This document shows, in pieces, positions 1 to 7,869 of a DNA stretch of 24,177 nucleotides. The position numbers were made by a program, and so were the translations under genes. The notes under the pieces were generated by a model. It was given only the letters and a program-made list of their open reading frames with translations. It was not told the DNA's origin and made no database searches. Source of the DNA: JABEVB01 sp049965775 (GTDB taxonomy: Bacteria; Planctomycetota; Phycisphaerae; WQYP01); NCBI GenBank assembly GCA_049965775.1, contig JBMFVX010000037.1:1-24177 (forward strand), written 5' to 3'. Numbering within the stretch: the stretch's first letter is position 1; every line of letters begins with the position of its first letter.

Positions 1-108
1 AACGAGAAAGGCGCTGTGGTGGCCAAGTTCATCAAGTATGCGGAGCCAACCGCATTGCAGCGGCGAGCGTTGGACCTTGTGGAGGCGTGCCCAGTAAGGG
101 GAAGCTGA
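1..108 (+). CDS. C-terminal end of an unidentified ORF (partial)
   Basis: Reading frame 1 is open from the window edge to a TGA at 106-108 and encodes 35 residues ending in ...LDLVEACPVRGS. The composition (Lys/Arg/Ala/Leu/Glu, helix-forming) looks like a real protein tail, and a hairpin followed by a T-run lies just downstream. The fragment is too short to assign to a family. I considered a transposase tail, but nothing visible decides it. Confidence 0.4.
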   Translation, partial: NEKGAVVAKFIKYAEPTALQRRALDLVEACPVRGS

Positions 109-117
109 TTTTTGAAC

Positions 118-153
118 AAATCGCAATGCCTATGCGGATGAAATGCGATTTTT
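118..153 (+). terminator. Possible intrinsic terminator after the partial ORF
   Basis: The 8-bp arms AAATCGCA (118-125) and TGCGATTT (144-151) are perfectly complementary, and the right arm runs into TTTTT (149-153). The loop is long (18 nt) and the stem AT-rich, so this is a modest terminator. It lies 10 bp after the TGA of the partial ORF, where a terminator is expected. Confidence 0.4.
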
Positions 154-229
154 ATAGAAGGGACTTTGGCTTAGGCCTTGCATGTGATTGTCTTTGCTGG
201 GATCACTGAATCAAAGAAACGAATACGAC

Positions 230-261
230 TTGTACAATAACGTTATACTTTGTATAACATT
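230..261 (+). promoter_or_regulatory. Promoter with Zur-like palindromic operator upstream of the OprB porin
   Basis: GTTATAC (242-248), ttt, GTATAAC (252-258) is a perfect 7-bp inverted repeat. It extends to a 23-bp quasi-palindrome (239-261) with AA/TT outer pairs. A promoter-like TTGTAC (230-235) and TATAAC (253-258) are separated by exactly 17 bp, so the operator lies across the spacer and the -10 box, the usual place for a repressor. The core GTTATA...TATAAC resembles the known gamma-proteobacterial Zur box, though the central spacing here is wider. A nearly identical 23-mer precedes the metal-binding protein gene at 1787-1809. The regulator (Zur, Mur or MntR type) is inferred and its gene is not in the window. 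Confidence 0.7.
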
Positions 262-366
262 GCCTCGTTGGTTCTGCCATTGCGGCATCCGGTCCTTGGT
301 GGGCGAGGATGTTGAACTTGCAATTGATGTGCAAGGTAATTGCTGAACTGCCAGGAGAATTTGTTG

Positions 367-1689
367 ATGTTTGAATTTCCGCGATTTATTCGGAACACGC
401 CATGCCCGCGACTTGCCACCGAAACACTGGCCATCGGGGCAGCCGCCTTGGCCATGGGAGCATGCAATTTGGCCGGTGCCCAGACTGCAGGCTCGGCTGC
501 GCCAGCCACATTTGGCGCTGCGATTGACGCGGTCGCTTCGCAACCTGCGATGCCTGCGGCTGCAGCCCCGGATTATTCCGGTGACCTGACCGGGGACTGG
601 TTCGGCCTGCGGCCCAATCTGCAGAAAAAAGGCTTTACCTTCAGTGGCTCGCTGATAACTGACGGCTCGTATGATTTATCCGGCGGATTGGCAACTCGGC
701 GTTCTGCCTACCGGTCGCTGCTGACCTTTAACATCAGCTTTGATACCAAAACGCTTTTGGGTCTACCTGGGGGTACCGTCTTTGCCAGTTACGAAGGATT
801 GTGGGGACAGAACGGTACCGCTACTAACGGAGGATCTCTGCAGCCGTATGATGTGCTTGATGCAGCGCCGTTTAGTGCACTTTATCAACTATATTACGAT
901 CAGATGTTCAACCAGTTGCTGGAAGTACGTGTGGGGCGGCAAGATGCGAGCGATTTTTTTGCAGAGCCGCCGGATGCACAAACTTTTATCAATAACAGCC
1001 CCACTGCCTTTCCCACCTTGATAGGTTCTCCATTTTACCCATTAGCCGCACTGGGAATTGTTACGGCGTTGAACCCCAATGGGCCGTTAATACTCAAATT
1101 AGGAGCCTATTATTTCGACCGTTTTCACCCATCGGCACTAGACCAGGCCTTTAATACACTGGAACCCACCGGCCAACCCGTGGGCACGTTTTTCATAGCG
1201 GAAGGCGATTATAACTGGCGGATCAACGGCACTCTGCCAGGAGTTGTTGCACTTGGCGGGACGTGGCGCACCGGGCAACTCAGCACGCTTGGTGGCTCGG
1301 TGCAGGCTGGCGGCGGCAGCGTCTATTCCTATGTAGACCAGACGTTATGGACCGATCCTGCTAACCAGAGCCTCGCGGCTTTTGCAACACTCATGGCCGC
1401 CGATCGGCGCGTCAACGCCATTGATTTCGCGTCACAAGGCGGCTTCGTGTTCACAGGCCTCATGCCTGACCGCCCCAGCGATCAGCTCGGTCTTGATTAT
1501 AACTGGGCGCACATCAGCTCTCAGGCGAATCTGCCGAAGCCGTATGAATTAATTTTTGAAGGCTTTTACAGTTTCAACTTTGGCCATGGCGTAACACTGC
1601 AACCCGATCTGCAATACTTCGTTCATGACGGCGGCGGCACTTATCCCGATGCGCTTGTGGCAACGATACGGCTGAGCTTGAACTTCTAA
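367..1689 (+). CDS. OprB-family outer-membrane porin, probably metal-regulated
   Basis: The product is a 440-aa outer-membrane beta-barrel. The ATG at 367 is chosen because AGGAG (353-357) lies 9 bp upstream; the frame stays open back to a TTG at 340. The N-terminus has a basic start, a hydrophobic Ala/Gly-rich segment and a likely signal-peptidase site near AGA-QTA. The mature part opens with a DLTGDWFGLRPNLQKKG segment, the typical start of OprB/carbohydrate-selective porins. It continues with alternating aromatic/hydrophobic strands and ends in Phe (LSLNF), the usual BAM recognition end. The family is generally annotated for sugar uptake. Here the same operator as the downstream Zn/Mn ABC system suggests instead that it admits a divalent metal or metal chelate. 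The Mn channel MnoP of Bradyrhizobium, co-regulated by Mur with MntH, is a functional precedent. Substrate is inferred. Confidence 0.85.
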   Translation: MFEFPRFIRNTPCPRLATETLAIGAAALAMGACNLAGAQTAGSAAPATFGAAIDAVASQPAMPAAAAPDYSGDLTGDWFGLRPNLQKKGFTFSGSLITDGSYDLSGGLATRRSAYRSLLTFNISFDTKTLLGLPGGTVFASYEGLWGQNGTATNGGSLQPYDVLDAAPFSALYQLYYDQMFNQLLEVRVGRQDASDFFAEPPDAQTFINNSPTAFPTLIGSPFYPLAALGIVTALNPNGPLILKLGAYYFDRFHPSALDQAFNTLEPTGQPVGTFFIAEGDYNWRINGTLPGVVALGGTWRTGQLSTLGGSVQAGGGSVYSYVDQTLWTDPANQSLAAFATLMAADRRVNAIDFASQGGFVFTGLMPDRPSDQLGLDYNWAHISSQANLPKPYELIFEGFYSFNFGHGVTLQPDLQYFVHDGGGTYPDALVATIRLSLNF

Positions 1690-1786
1690 GGCATGAGCCG
1701 CCACGATTGGACAACGGAAGTGCGGGGGCGATGGTGATCGCTTCAACCGGTGCTTCCAATAATTACCTGATGTCTAATGAAAATAA

Positions 1787-1841
1787 AACGTAATACAAAG
1801 TATAATATTTACTTGACATAAGTAGTATAACATTGTAAAAC
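1787..1841 (+). promoter_or_regulatory. Second copy of the palindromic operator plus promoter, upstream of the metal-binding protein
   Basis: GTAATACaaaGTATAAT (1790-1806) is the core of a 23-mer at 1787-1809 that matches the 239-261 site at 18 of 23 positions; the differences are the three central bases and two arm bases. Just downstream, TTGACA (1813-1818) and TAAAAC (1836-1841) are 17 bp apart and form a plausible promoter. A right half-site, GTATAACATTG (1825-1835), lies within its spacer and is identical to 252-262. A repressor could thus bind at a full site and a half-site. This gives strong sequence support for co-regulation with the porin; the metal sensed is unknown. Confidence 0.65.
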
Positions 1842-1952
1842 TATCTTTCGTCCAGCCCGTGGCCGTGCTATTCCGGTGAACGCGCGCGCGTCCATGCCGT
1901 AGAAGCTTGTAGCTTGGTTGCCAAGGCGCAGACTCTAAAAGGGGATGATACC

Positions 1953-2897
1953 ATGCGTGTATCCATGTTTTGTGCCGGTGTTACCGGCTATGTTTACCGA
2001 ATCCGTTGCTCATTTGCAATGCTGGCCGCAACTGCCGCGGTCGCTCTGGGGATGGCGAGTGTTGCTCATGCTAAGATTCGTGCCGTCGGCGTTGAGAATC
2101 AATACGCCAATGTCGTCGAGCAAATCGGGGGAACATATGTGACTGTAAGCTCCATTGTCAGCGATCCGAATACCGATCCCCACGTTTTTGAGGCCAGCCC
2201 CTCCGTGGCCATTGAGGTAGCCCAATCGCAACTGATCGTACGAAATGGCCTGGGGTACGATACCTGGGTCAAGAAGATTCTCTCGGCGGCACCGCAGGCG
2301 CAGCGGCAGGTCATAGACGTGCAGCATTTACTGGGGCTGCCGGATAATACGCCTAACCCACATTTATGGTACAAGCCTCAGACCATGCCGAAGGTTGCCC
2401 AAGCCATCGCCGACGCACTAAGCAAATTGGCCCCCGCCCATGAGCGGTACTTCTATAGCAATGTAAAGAAGTTTGATGCCTCGCTGAAACCGTGGTACGC
2501 GGCCATAGCCCGGTTTAAGAAGAAGTGCGACAAAACGCCAGTGGCAGTCACGGAGCCGGTGGGCAACTACCTGTTGCAGGCTGCTGGGTGTATCGTAAAA
2601 ACCCCATGGAATCTGCAGGCAGCCATCATGAATGGTACGGACCCGGCGCCACAGGATATCAGCATTGAGAACAGGCTGTTTCGTGAACACAAGGTGAAAG
2701 TGTTTGTATACAATCAGCAGGTTACCGATCCGTTAACCTCTTCATTTCTGCATTTAGCGGAGAAATCGCATATTCCGGTGGTCGGTGTGTATGAAACCAT
2801 GCCCACGGGCTACAACTATCAAAACTGGATGCTTGCGGAAGTCAACGCGCTGCAACGGGCCGTGACAAATGGTAATTCCACAACGGTCTTAAAATAA
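1953..2897 (+). CDS. Metal ABC transporter substrate-binding protein (Zn/Mn, cluster A-I / ZnuA-TroA type)
   Basis: The product is a 314-aa periplasmic metal-binding protein (PF01297 type). The ATG at 1953 is chosen because AAAGGGG (1938-1944) lies 8 bp upstream. The signal peptide is residues 1-40, with cleavage after SVAHA. Probable metal ligands are His77 in SDPNTDPHVFEASP, His137 in NPHLWY, Glu201 in TEPVGNYLLQAAG and Glu281 in YETMPTG. The usual sets are His-His-His-Asp (TroA) or His-His-Glu-Asp (PsaA). Glu at the third position leans towards Mn, and Glu at the fourth is unusual. No His-rich loop of the ZnuA kind is present. A 188-bp gap separates it from the ATPase gene. Metal identity is undecided between Mn and Zn. 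Confidence 0.9.
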   Translation: MRVSMFCAGVTGYVYRIRCSFAMLAATAAVALGMASVAHAKIRAVGVENQYANVVEQIGGTYVTVSSIVSDPNTDPHVFEASPSVAIEVAQSQLIVRNGLGYDTWVKKILSAAPQAQRQVIDVQHLLGLPDNTPNPHLWYKPQTMPKVAQAIADALSKLAPAHERYFYSNVKKFDASLKPWYAAIARFKKKCDKTPVAVTEPVGNYLLQAAGCIVKTPWNLQAAIMNGTDPAPQDISIENRLFREHKVKVFVYNQQVTDPLTSSFLHLAEKSHIPVVGVYETMPTGYNYQNWMLAEVNALQRAVTNGNSTTVLK

Positions 2898-3085
2898 TGG
2901 CCTCCGGGGCCGGCCTCTGCACTCATTTCGATTTCCAAAAATGGGTGTAGGGGCGGCTCGGGACTTGGCATCGGTTCATCGCGTGAGCATGACGAACCGC
3001 GAAGGAGAGTTAAGCGTATAGCACCCAAAGGTGCGTAAAAGCAGGGTGCCGCGTATACTCACATAAGGTCCGTTCAACTTGTCGC

Positions 3086-4033
3086 TTGGAGAAGCCGATT
3101 AGCTTAATCGCAAAAAAAGATCGCGTCGCTCATGATGCCATGGCGGTGTCTGGCACGTCGGCCCACCCCCCCGGTGCAAAAGCTGCCGCGGCGAAGCAGA
3201 CCGGCGCATCGCTGCTTGCGGTGGATGACCTCACGGTACGAATCGGCGACCGGGTGCTGTTGCAAAACGTCACTTTCACCATCCGTACCGGGGAGTTTTG
3301 CGGGCTTATTGGTGAGAATGGGGCTGGAAAAACAACATTGTTGCGCAGTTTAATTGGGCTGCAGCGATCGCCGCATGGTCAGGTGCGGGTATGTGGGCTT
3401 CCGCCGGCCAGATCTCGCGATCTGGTGGGCTATGTCCCACAGAAGATAATCTTTGCACCTGACCTGCCTTTGCGGGTCTATGATCTGGTGCAATTAGGTT
3501 GTGACGGCCACCGCCTTGGGCCGCGATGGTTTTCCCGCAGTCATCGGCAACAGGTAGAGCGGGCGATCCACGCGGTGGGGGCTGAAGGCTTTGCTTATCA
3601 GCGTATTGGGGAACTGTCCGGTGGACAACAGCAACGCGCTGTGATTGCCCACGCCTTGGCTCGGCAACCCGAATTGCTTCTGCTCGATGAACCTTTGGCA
3701 AATTTGGATTTTCGCTCAGCGAGTGAATTGGCGCAATTGCTGGGGCATCTTACACGTGTGCATGGCATTGCGGTGCTGGTTACCGCTCACGACATGAATC
3801 CGCTGCTGTCGCTGCTGGATCGAATTGTGTATCTGGCGAAAGGTCGTGCTGCCAGCGGCAGCGTCGCGGAAGTGGTACAAACGGAGTCCCTAAGCCGCTT
3901 GTACGGTTATCCAGTTGCCGTGATCAACTATGGCGGTAGAGTACTTGTGCTGCCGAATGCAGGGCCGCAACAGGGTGAAGACGCCTGCTACGTTGTGCCA
4001 AGCGAGAAGCTTGCGGAGGAGCAAGGCGCATGA
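3086..4033 (+). CDS. Metal ABC transporter ATP-binding protein (ZnuC/TroB type)
   Basis: The cytoplasmic ATPase energises the adjacent permeases. Numbered from the TTG at 3086 (315 aa), it has Walker A GENGAGKT (76-83), Q-loop Gln119, signature LSGGQQQR (177-184), Walker B LLLLDEP (197-203) and H-loop His235, so it should be catalytically intact. The start is uncertain: neither the TTG at 3086 nor the ATG at 3140 has a clear Shine-Dalgarno, and the frame is closed by a TAA at 3011. The first ~43 residues are Ala/Lys-rich and non-conserved, so 3140 is quite possible. The stop overlaps the next ATG (ATGA at 4030), so it is translationally coupled to permease 1. Confidence 0.9.
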   Translation: MEKPISLIAKKDRVAHDAMAVSGTSAHPPGAKAAAAKQTGASLLAVDDLTVRIGDRVLLQNVTFTIRTGEFCGLIGENGAGKTTLLRSLIGLQRSPHGQVRVCGLPPARSRDLVGYVPQKIIFAPDLPLRVYDLVQLGCDGHRLGPRWFSRSHRQQVERAIHAVGAEGFAYQRIGELSGGQQQRAVIAHALARQPELLLLDEPLANLDFRSASELAQLLGHLTRVHGIAVLVTAHDMNPLLSLLDRIVYLAKGRAASGSVAEVVQTESLSRLYGYPVAVINYGGRVLVLPNAGPQQGEDACYVVPSEKLAEEQGA

Positions 4034-4929
4034 TGGGTTGGCTGGCGCACAATTTGCATTTCAGCTTTTTTTACAGCGGTCCGGTGCGAACGGCCTTACT
4101 GGTTGGCGGCAGTGCGGCGGTGGTCAGCGCAGTCATTGGTGTTTTTACCATTTTGCGGGGCCATGCTTTTGCCGGCCACGCGTTGGGCGATGTCAGCAGT
4201 GCAGGCGGTTCGGCATCGTTTTTGTTGGGTATCAGTCCCTTGGCGGGTTTTTTGGGGATCGCGGCCATTGCGGCTGTGAGTTTGGAATTTCTGGGGTTGC
4301 GCCGAGTCCGTGATCAGGATATAGCTACCGGCATTGTGCTTGGAGCCGGGCTTGGACTATCAGCCTTATTTCTCTATTTTGATGTTACTACGACCAGCAC
4401 GACCGGGGCGGCGGTGATGGTCATGTTCGGGTCCATGTTTGCGCTACCTTCGAGTCTGGTATGGCCGGCGATTATCATTGCTCTGTTGGGTCTTGGATCT
4501 GTGACGGCGTTGTACAGGCCGCTATTGTTGAGTGTGACCGACCCGGAACTTGCGGCGACACGCGGTATTTCCAACCGCTGGGTGGGTATACTACATTTAC
4601 TGACCTTGGCCGGAGCCGTAGCGCTGGCAGCATTGTCGGTAGGTTCGGTGTTGGCCTCGGCGCTGCTTATAGGCCCCGCAGCTACAGCCTTACGAATCAG
4701 TCGAAGGCCAGTCGCGGCAATCTTATGGGCGGTCATTGTTGGACTTTCAGCTGTCTGGGGCGGCATCTGGCTGGCCTATGAAAGTTACTATTGGTTTTCA
4801 GGAAAAGCTTGGCCGGTAAGTTTTTTTGTGGTGGCCATTATCTTCGCAGTGTATCTTCTAAGCGTTCCGTGTCAGCATCTGTTGCAGCGGCGTGTTGCGG
4901 CTCACTTGCTCCCGCAGGCAGGCTCCTAA
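4030..4929 (+). CDS. Metal ABC transporter permease 1 (ABC-3 family)
   Basis: The 299-aa polytopic inner-membrane protein has about eight hydrophobic segments. After the first helix, the segment TILRGHAFAGHALGDVSSAGG is the ABC-3 family hallmark (the RRxxFxGHAL-type region). A later RPLLLSVTDPELAATRGIS stretch is the cytoplasmic coupling region, and VGSVLASALLIGPAATA is the conserved late helix. It starts by ATGA overlap with the ATPase gene. With the second, distinct permease it probably forms a heterodimeric channel, as in the two-permease systems TroABCD, YfeABCD and SitABCD, which carry Mn, Fe or Zn. Confidence 0.9.
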   Translation: MMGWLAHNLHFSFFYSGPVRTALLVGGSAAVVSAVIGVFTILRGHAFAGHALGDVSSAGGSASFLLGISPLAGFLGIAAIAAVSLEFLGLRRVRDQDIATGIVLGAGLGLSALFLYFDVTTTSTTGAAVMVMFGSMFALPSSLVWPAIIIALLGLGSVTALYRPLLLSVTDPELAATRGISNRWVGILHLLTLAGAVALAALSVGSVLASALLIGPAATALRISRRPVAAILWAVIVGLSAVWGGIWLAYESYYWFSGKAWPVSFFVVAIIFAVYLLSVPCQHLLQRRVAAHLLPQAGS

Positions 4930-4953
4930 GTAAAACATCGAAGGGTAAATGCC

Positions 4954-5772
4954 ATGTTTTCCGGTTTTATGATCAATACGTGGATTGCCGCCTCGATTAT
5001 CGCGATTACCGCCGGCGTATTAGGCTTTTTTGTGGTTCTGCGGCGATCGGCGTTTGCCGCTCATGTGCTGCCAATAGGCACCTTTCCCGGAGCCGCGGCC
5101 GCACAGTTGCTGGGAGTCCAACCGCTCTGGGGCTTGCTGGCTTTTGTAGCGGTCGGGGTTCTACTGCTGCAACAGTTGCAACGACTGGGACGTAAAGATG
5201 TGGCGGCCGGGCTTGTATTGGTAACGCTCATGGCTTTGGGATCGCTGCTTCTAAGCATGACCAACGCCTATGGACCTGCGGTATTTTCGCTGTTGTTTGG
5301 CGAGGTGCTCGGGGTGTCCGCTTCTGAACTATTGCCTGTCGCGATCATTTCAATCGGGGTGATGATCGGCGTAATTTGCTTGTATCGCCCATTGCTCCTG
5401 CAATCCGCCTTTCCCGAACTTGCCGTATCGCGGGGGGTGAGCGCAGGGATCACCGATTTGCTATTTTTAACCTTGCTTGGCTTGGTTACCGCCATGGCGT
5501 TGCCGGTGGTGGGGACGCTGCTGGTATTTAGCTTGTTAGTGGCGCCGGCGGCCACCGCCCAGACACTTTCCGCCCATCCGGTGCGGGCGATGGCTTTATC
5601 GGTTGCGCTGGCGGCTGGAATGATGTGGGCCGCCATTGCATTGTCATTTGTGACGGATTGGCCCATCGGATTTTTTGTCGGTTCTATTGGTGCAGCGCTA
5701 TTTTCCGGCGCGCGACTCTTCAGGTATATGCGCAACCGCTGGAAGGCCGCAGCCGTCGTTGTGGCTGCATGA
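4954..5772 (+). CDS. Metal ABC transporter permease 2 (ABC-3 family)
   Basis: The product is a 272-aa inner-membrane protein homologous to, but clearly diverged from, permease 1. The ATG at 4954 has AAGGG (4941-4945) 8 bp upstream, and the gap to permease 1 is only 24 bp, so it is in the same operon. Family landmarks are VLRRSAFAAHVLPIGTFPGA (the ABC-3 hallmark), CLYRPLLLQSAFPELAVSRG (coupling segment) and VVGTLLVFSLLVAPAATAQ (late helix). The C-terminal tail is short and basic. This is the last gene of the operon; the next gene is convergent. No good T-run terminator is visible after it. Confidence 0.9.
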   Translation: MFSGFMINTWIAASIIAITAGVLGFFVVLRRSAFAAHVLPIGTFPGAAAAQLLGVQPLWGLLAFVAVGVLLLQQLQRLGRKDVAAGLVLVTLMALGSLLLSMTNAYGPAVFSLLFGEVLGVSASELLPVAIISIGVMIGVICLYRPLLLQSAFPELAVSRGVSAGITDLLFLTLLGLVTAMALPVVGTLLVFSLLVAPAATAQTLSAHPVRAMALSVALAAGMMWAAIALSFVTDWPIGFFVGSIGAALFSGARLFRYMRNRWKAAAVVVAA

Positions 5773-5897
5773 GCCTCATGGCCGCCAAGCCTTCGGGATG
5801 CTTGCAGGGTGATCTGCCGAAGCTGGGTTCCAATAATTCGGGAGTGGTACTGGAAGGCCGCTTTAGACCAGATGGCAGAATAATGCGACATTCAGGT

Positions 5898-6296
5898 CTA
5901 AGATACGGACGCTGGCTTAATCTCCGAAATTTCGATGTAGTTGTCATCAGGGTCGAAAATAACGAAGCGGCGCGTGTGGCCATAGTCGCGATCGGGCCGG
6001 CAGAGAATGCCGCGAGCTTCTAAATGCGCCTTTGCGGCCGCGAGGATCGCCACCTGAATACAAAAGTGTTCTTGGGTACGCGGGGGCAGCGGGTTTGCGT
6101 ACCTTAAATGCAGATGCTGCCGCCCAACGCAAAACCATGCTCCAGGAAAATCAAACCAATCGGGCCGCGGAATTTCTTTCAGGCCCAATATCTGGCCGTA
6201 AAACTGCCGCGAGCGTTCCACGTTACCGATATAGATGTTGACATGCTCGATGCCGATGGCATCAATACCGCAAGCTGGTTTGCGTGTTTGGGCCAT
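5898..6296 (-). CDS. VOC-family (glyoxalase/dioxygenase fold) metalloenzyme, function unknown
   Basis: The 132-aa protein has the vicinal-oxygen-chelate fold: an opening GIEHVNIYIGNVERSRQFYGQILGL strand-helix unit and a closing FVIFDPDDNYIEISE unit. Candidate metal ligands are His18, His61/His63, His77 and Glu122. The family includes glyoxalase I, fosfomycin-resistance proteins and ring-cleaving dioxygenases, and nothing here separates these. It starts 2 bp after the nth stop codon and is probably co-transcribed with it. GGGAG lies about 12 bp upstream of the ATG, a rather long distance that fits coupling to nth translation. Confidence 0.8.
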   Translation of the reverse strand: MAQTRKPACGIDAIGIEHVNIYIGNVERSRQFYGQILGLKEIPRPDWFDFPGAWFCVGRQHLHLRYANPLPPRTQEHFCIQVAILAAAKAHLEARGILCRPDRDYGHTRRFVIFDPDDNYIEISEIKPASVS

Positions 6297-6298
6297 GG

Positions 6299-7018
6299 TC
6301 AGCGTGTGCTCCCGATTTTGACTCCGGCGTTGTCACGAGCAGGCTTGGATTTGGCAGCGGGTTTGCCGTGCTTAAATGCCGAGGGGCAGAGCTTTTGAAG
6401 CGGGCAATCGCCGCAATTGGGATTTCGCGCTGTGCAATAACGGCGGCCATGTGAAATAAGCAGATGCGAAAACAGCGTCCAGTCATTTTGCGGCACCAGT
6501 TCCATGAGGTCGCGTTCAACCTTTTCGGCATCGGTATGGCGCGTCAGCCCCAACCGCCGCGACAGCCGGCCCACATGCGTATCCACCACGATGCCCAGTT
6601 CCATGCCAAAAGCGTTACCCAAAACAACGTTGGCTGTTTTGCGACCAACGCCGCGTAATGCGGTCAGGGCCTCCATCGTCTGCGGCACCTCGCCGTGATG
6701 CTTATGCACAATGTCGGCAGCGGCTTCTTTTATGCTGCGAGCTTTGGCTCTAAAAAAGCCGGTGCTTTTGATGATGCCTTCCAGCTCGTTTTGCGGCGCA
6801 GCCGCCAGGGCCGCCGCAGTCGCAAAGCGCTTAAACAGTACCGGCGTCACCATATTCACGCGGGCATCGGTGCATTGTGCCGAAAGAATGGTTGCAATCA
6901 GAAGCTCCAAGGCATTGGCATGATGGAGCGCACAATGCGCATTAGGAAAGGTTGCTTTGAGCTGGGCAATAATTTCCAGTGTTCTGGTGTGTCGCTGTTG
7001 TTTTGTTTCGCGTGCCAT
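6299..7018 (-). CDS. nth: Endonuclease III (DNA glycosylase/AP lyase)
   Basis: This base-excision repair enzyme (239 aa) removes oxidised pyrimidines and nicks abasic sites. The helix-hairpin-helix segment LRGVGRKTANVVLGNAFG contains the catalytic Lys127, and VVDTHV carries the catalytic Asp146. The [4Fe-4S] cluster cysteines are Cys195, Cys202, Cys205 and Cys211 with the canonical C-x6-C-x2-C-x5-C spacing. The length is slightly above the usual ~211 aa because of a basic 28-residue tail after the cluster. The Shine-Dalgarno before the ATG at 7018 is weak. The VOC gene follows after 2 bp. Confidence 0.97.
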   Translation of the reverse strand: MARETKQQRHTRTLEIIAQLKATFPNAHCALHHANALELLIATILSAQCTDARVNMVTPVLFKRFATAAALAAAPQNELEGIIKSTGFFRAKARSIKEAAADIVHKHHGEVPQTMEALTALRGVGRKTANVVLGNAFGMELGIVVDTHVGRLSRRLGLTRHTDAEKVERDLMELVPQNDWTLFSHLLISHGRRYCTARNPNCGDCPLQKLCPSAFKHGKPAAKSKPARDNAGVKIGSTR

Positions 7019-7160
7019 GGAGTGTTATCCGCTGCAGCCAATCAGTTGAGCCTGCATGGTTATACCCGTGGGCAGCTAAAAACGCCAAGTGGAGCGGTGC
7101 TGGCATAGCGTGCACCGGTCGCTGTGTTTTCAATGACAGGGCTTGGCGTGTGGAAGGCCG

Positions 7161-7763
7161 TTACTTGCCGGGTTGCGTCGCCGGTGGCGTGGCGGTTGCG
7201 GAAGCCTTTGCCGCAGGTTTGGTGGGGCCGAGGTCCGACGCAGAAACCACCACCAGCAGCGCCATCACAAGAATTTTAATTTTGCCATTCGTTTCAGACT
7301 TGGCATGAAGCGCATCAAAGGCCTTTTGCTTCTCGGCAATGAGTGCGGGTTGCGAGTCGGCCGCTTTCACCCAGGCTTCATGGGCACGGCGCACCTCCGG
7401 CCCTGTGCGAAATACATCTTCAAATGCCACCAACAGCAGGCCTACGGTCAACAAAATGCGAAGCCATAGCCAGAAGTTCAGCGGCCCGACAAACACAGCC
7501 AGTTGCAGTAGCAGAGCAATGAGCATCAGCGGCAGGCAAAGTAATTCAACATAGCTGAATATTTGCAGAATGTTGCCAAACATGGTGCCGGCGATTTCGC
7601 GAGGTGCGTTGAGATGGGGGCTAATTCCCGGCGCGCTGATGTTAAGGTGCTGCGCTGTGCCAAAAAGTTGCGCCGCCACCACCGAGCCAAGAATGGTCAG
7701 TCCGCCGAAATAGACTGAAAGAGCCAGCCAGAAAATAATCTGCGTGATGCGGTATCCAAACAT
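7161..7763 (-). CDS. DUF4149-like (TMEM205-type) integral membrane protein
   Basis: The product is a 200-aa membrane protein with about four hydrophobic helices (roughly residues 7-34, 70-92, 96-116 and one near 160-178) and a Lys/Ala/Pro/Thr-rich tail. The N-terminal FWLALSVYFGGLTILGSVVAA helix and the FGNIL...FVGPLNFW spacing resemble DUF4149/TMEM205 proteins, whose biochemical role is not established. The ATG at 7763 is preferred over the upstream one at 7784 because CGGAG lies about 8 bp before it. It stands 142 bp upstream of nth and 106 bp downstream of the sulfatase on the same strand. Operon membership is uncertain. Confidence 0.65.
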   Translation of the reverse strand: MFGYRITQIIFWLALSVYFGGLTILGSVVAAQLFGTAQHLNISAPGISPHLNAPREIAGTMFGNILQIFSYVELLCLPLMLIALLLQLAVFVGPLNFWLWLRILLTVGLLLVAFEDVFRTGPEVRRAHEAWVKAADSQPALIAEKQKAFDALHAKSETNGKIKILVMALLVVVSASDLGPTKPAAKASATATPPATQPGK

Positions 7764-7869
7764 GGTGCAACTCCGATAGCACAATGACGACGATTAGTGT
7801 ACCGCAATGTTCACGATAACCATAATTCGGCGGCTGCTATGAAGCAGCTTATTGAGTTGGCTCACCTAT

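Noticed and set aside
1728..1741. Terminator after the porin gene (GCGAT-ggtg-ATCGC)
   Set aside because: The stem has only 5 bp and is not followed by a T-run, so transcription may read through to the ABC genes.
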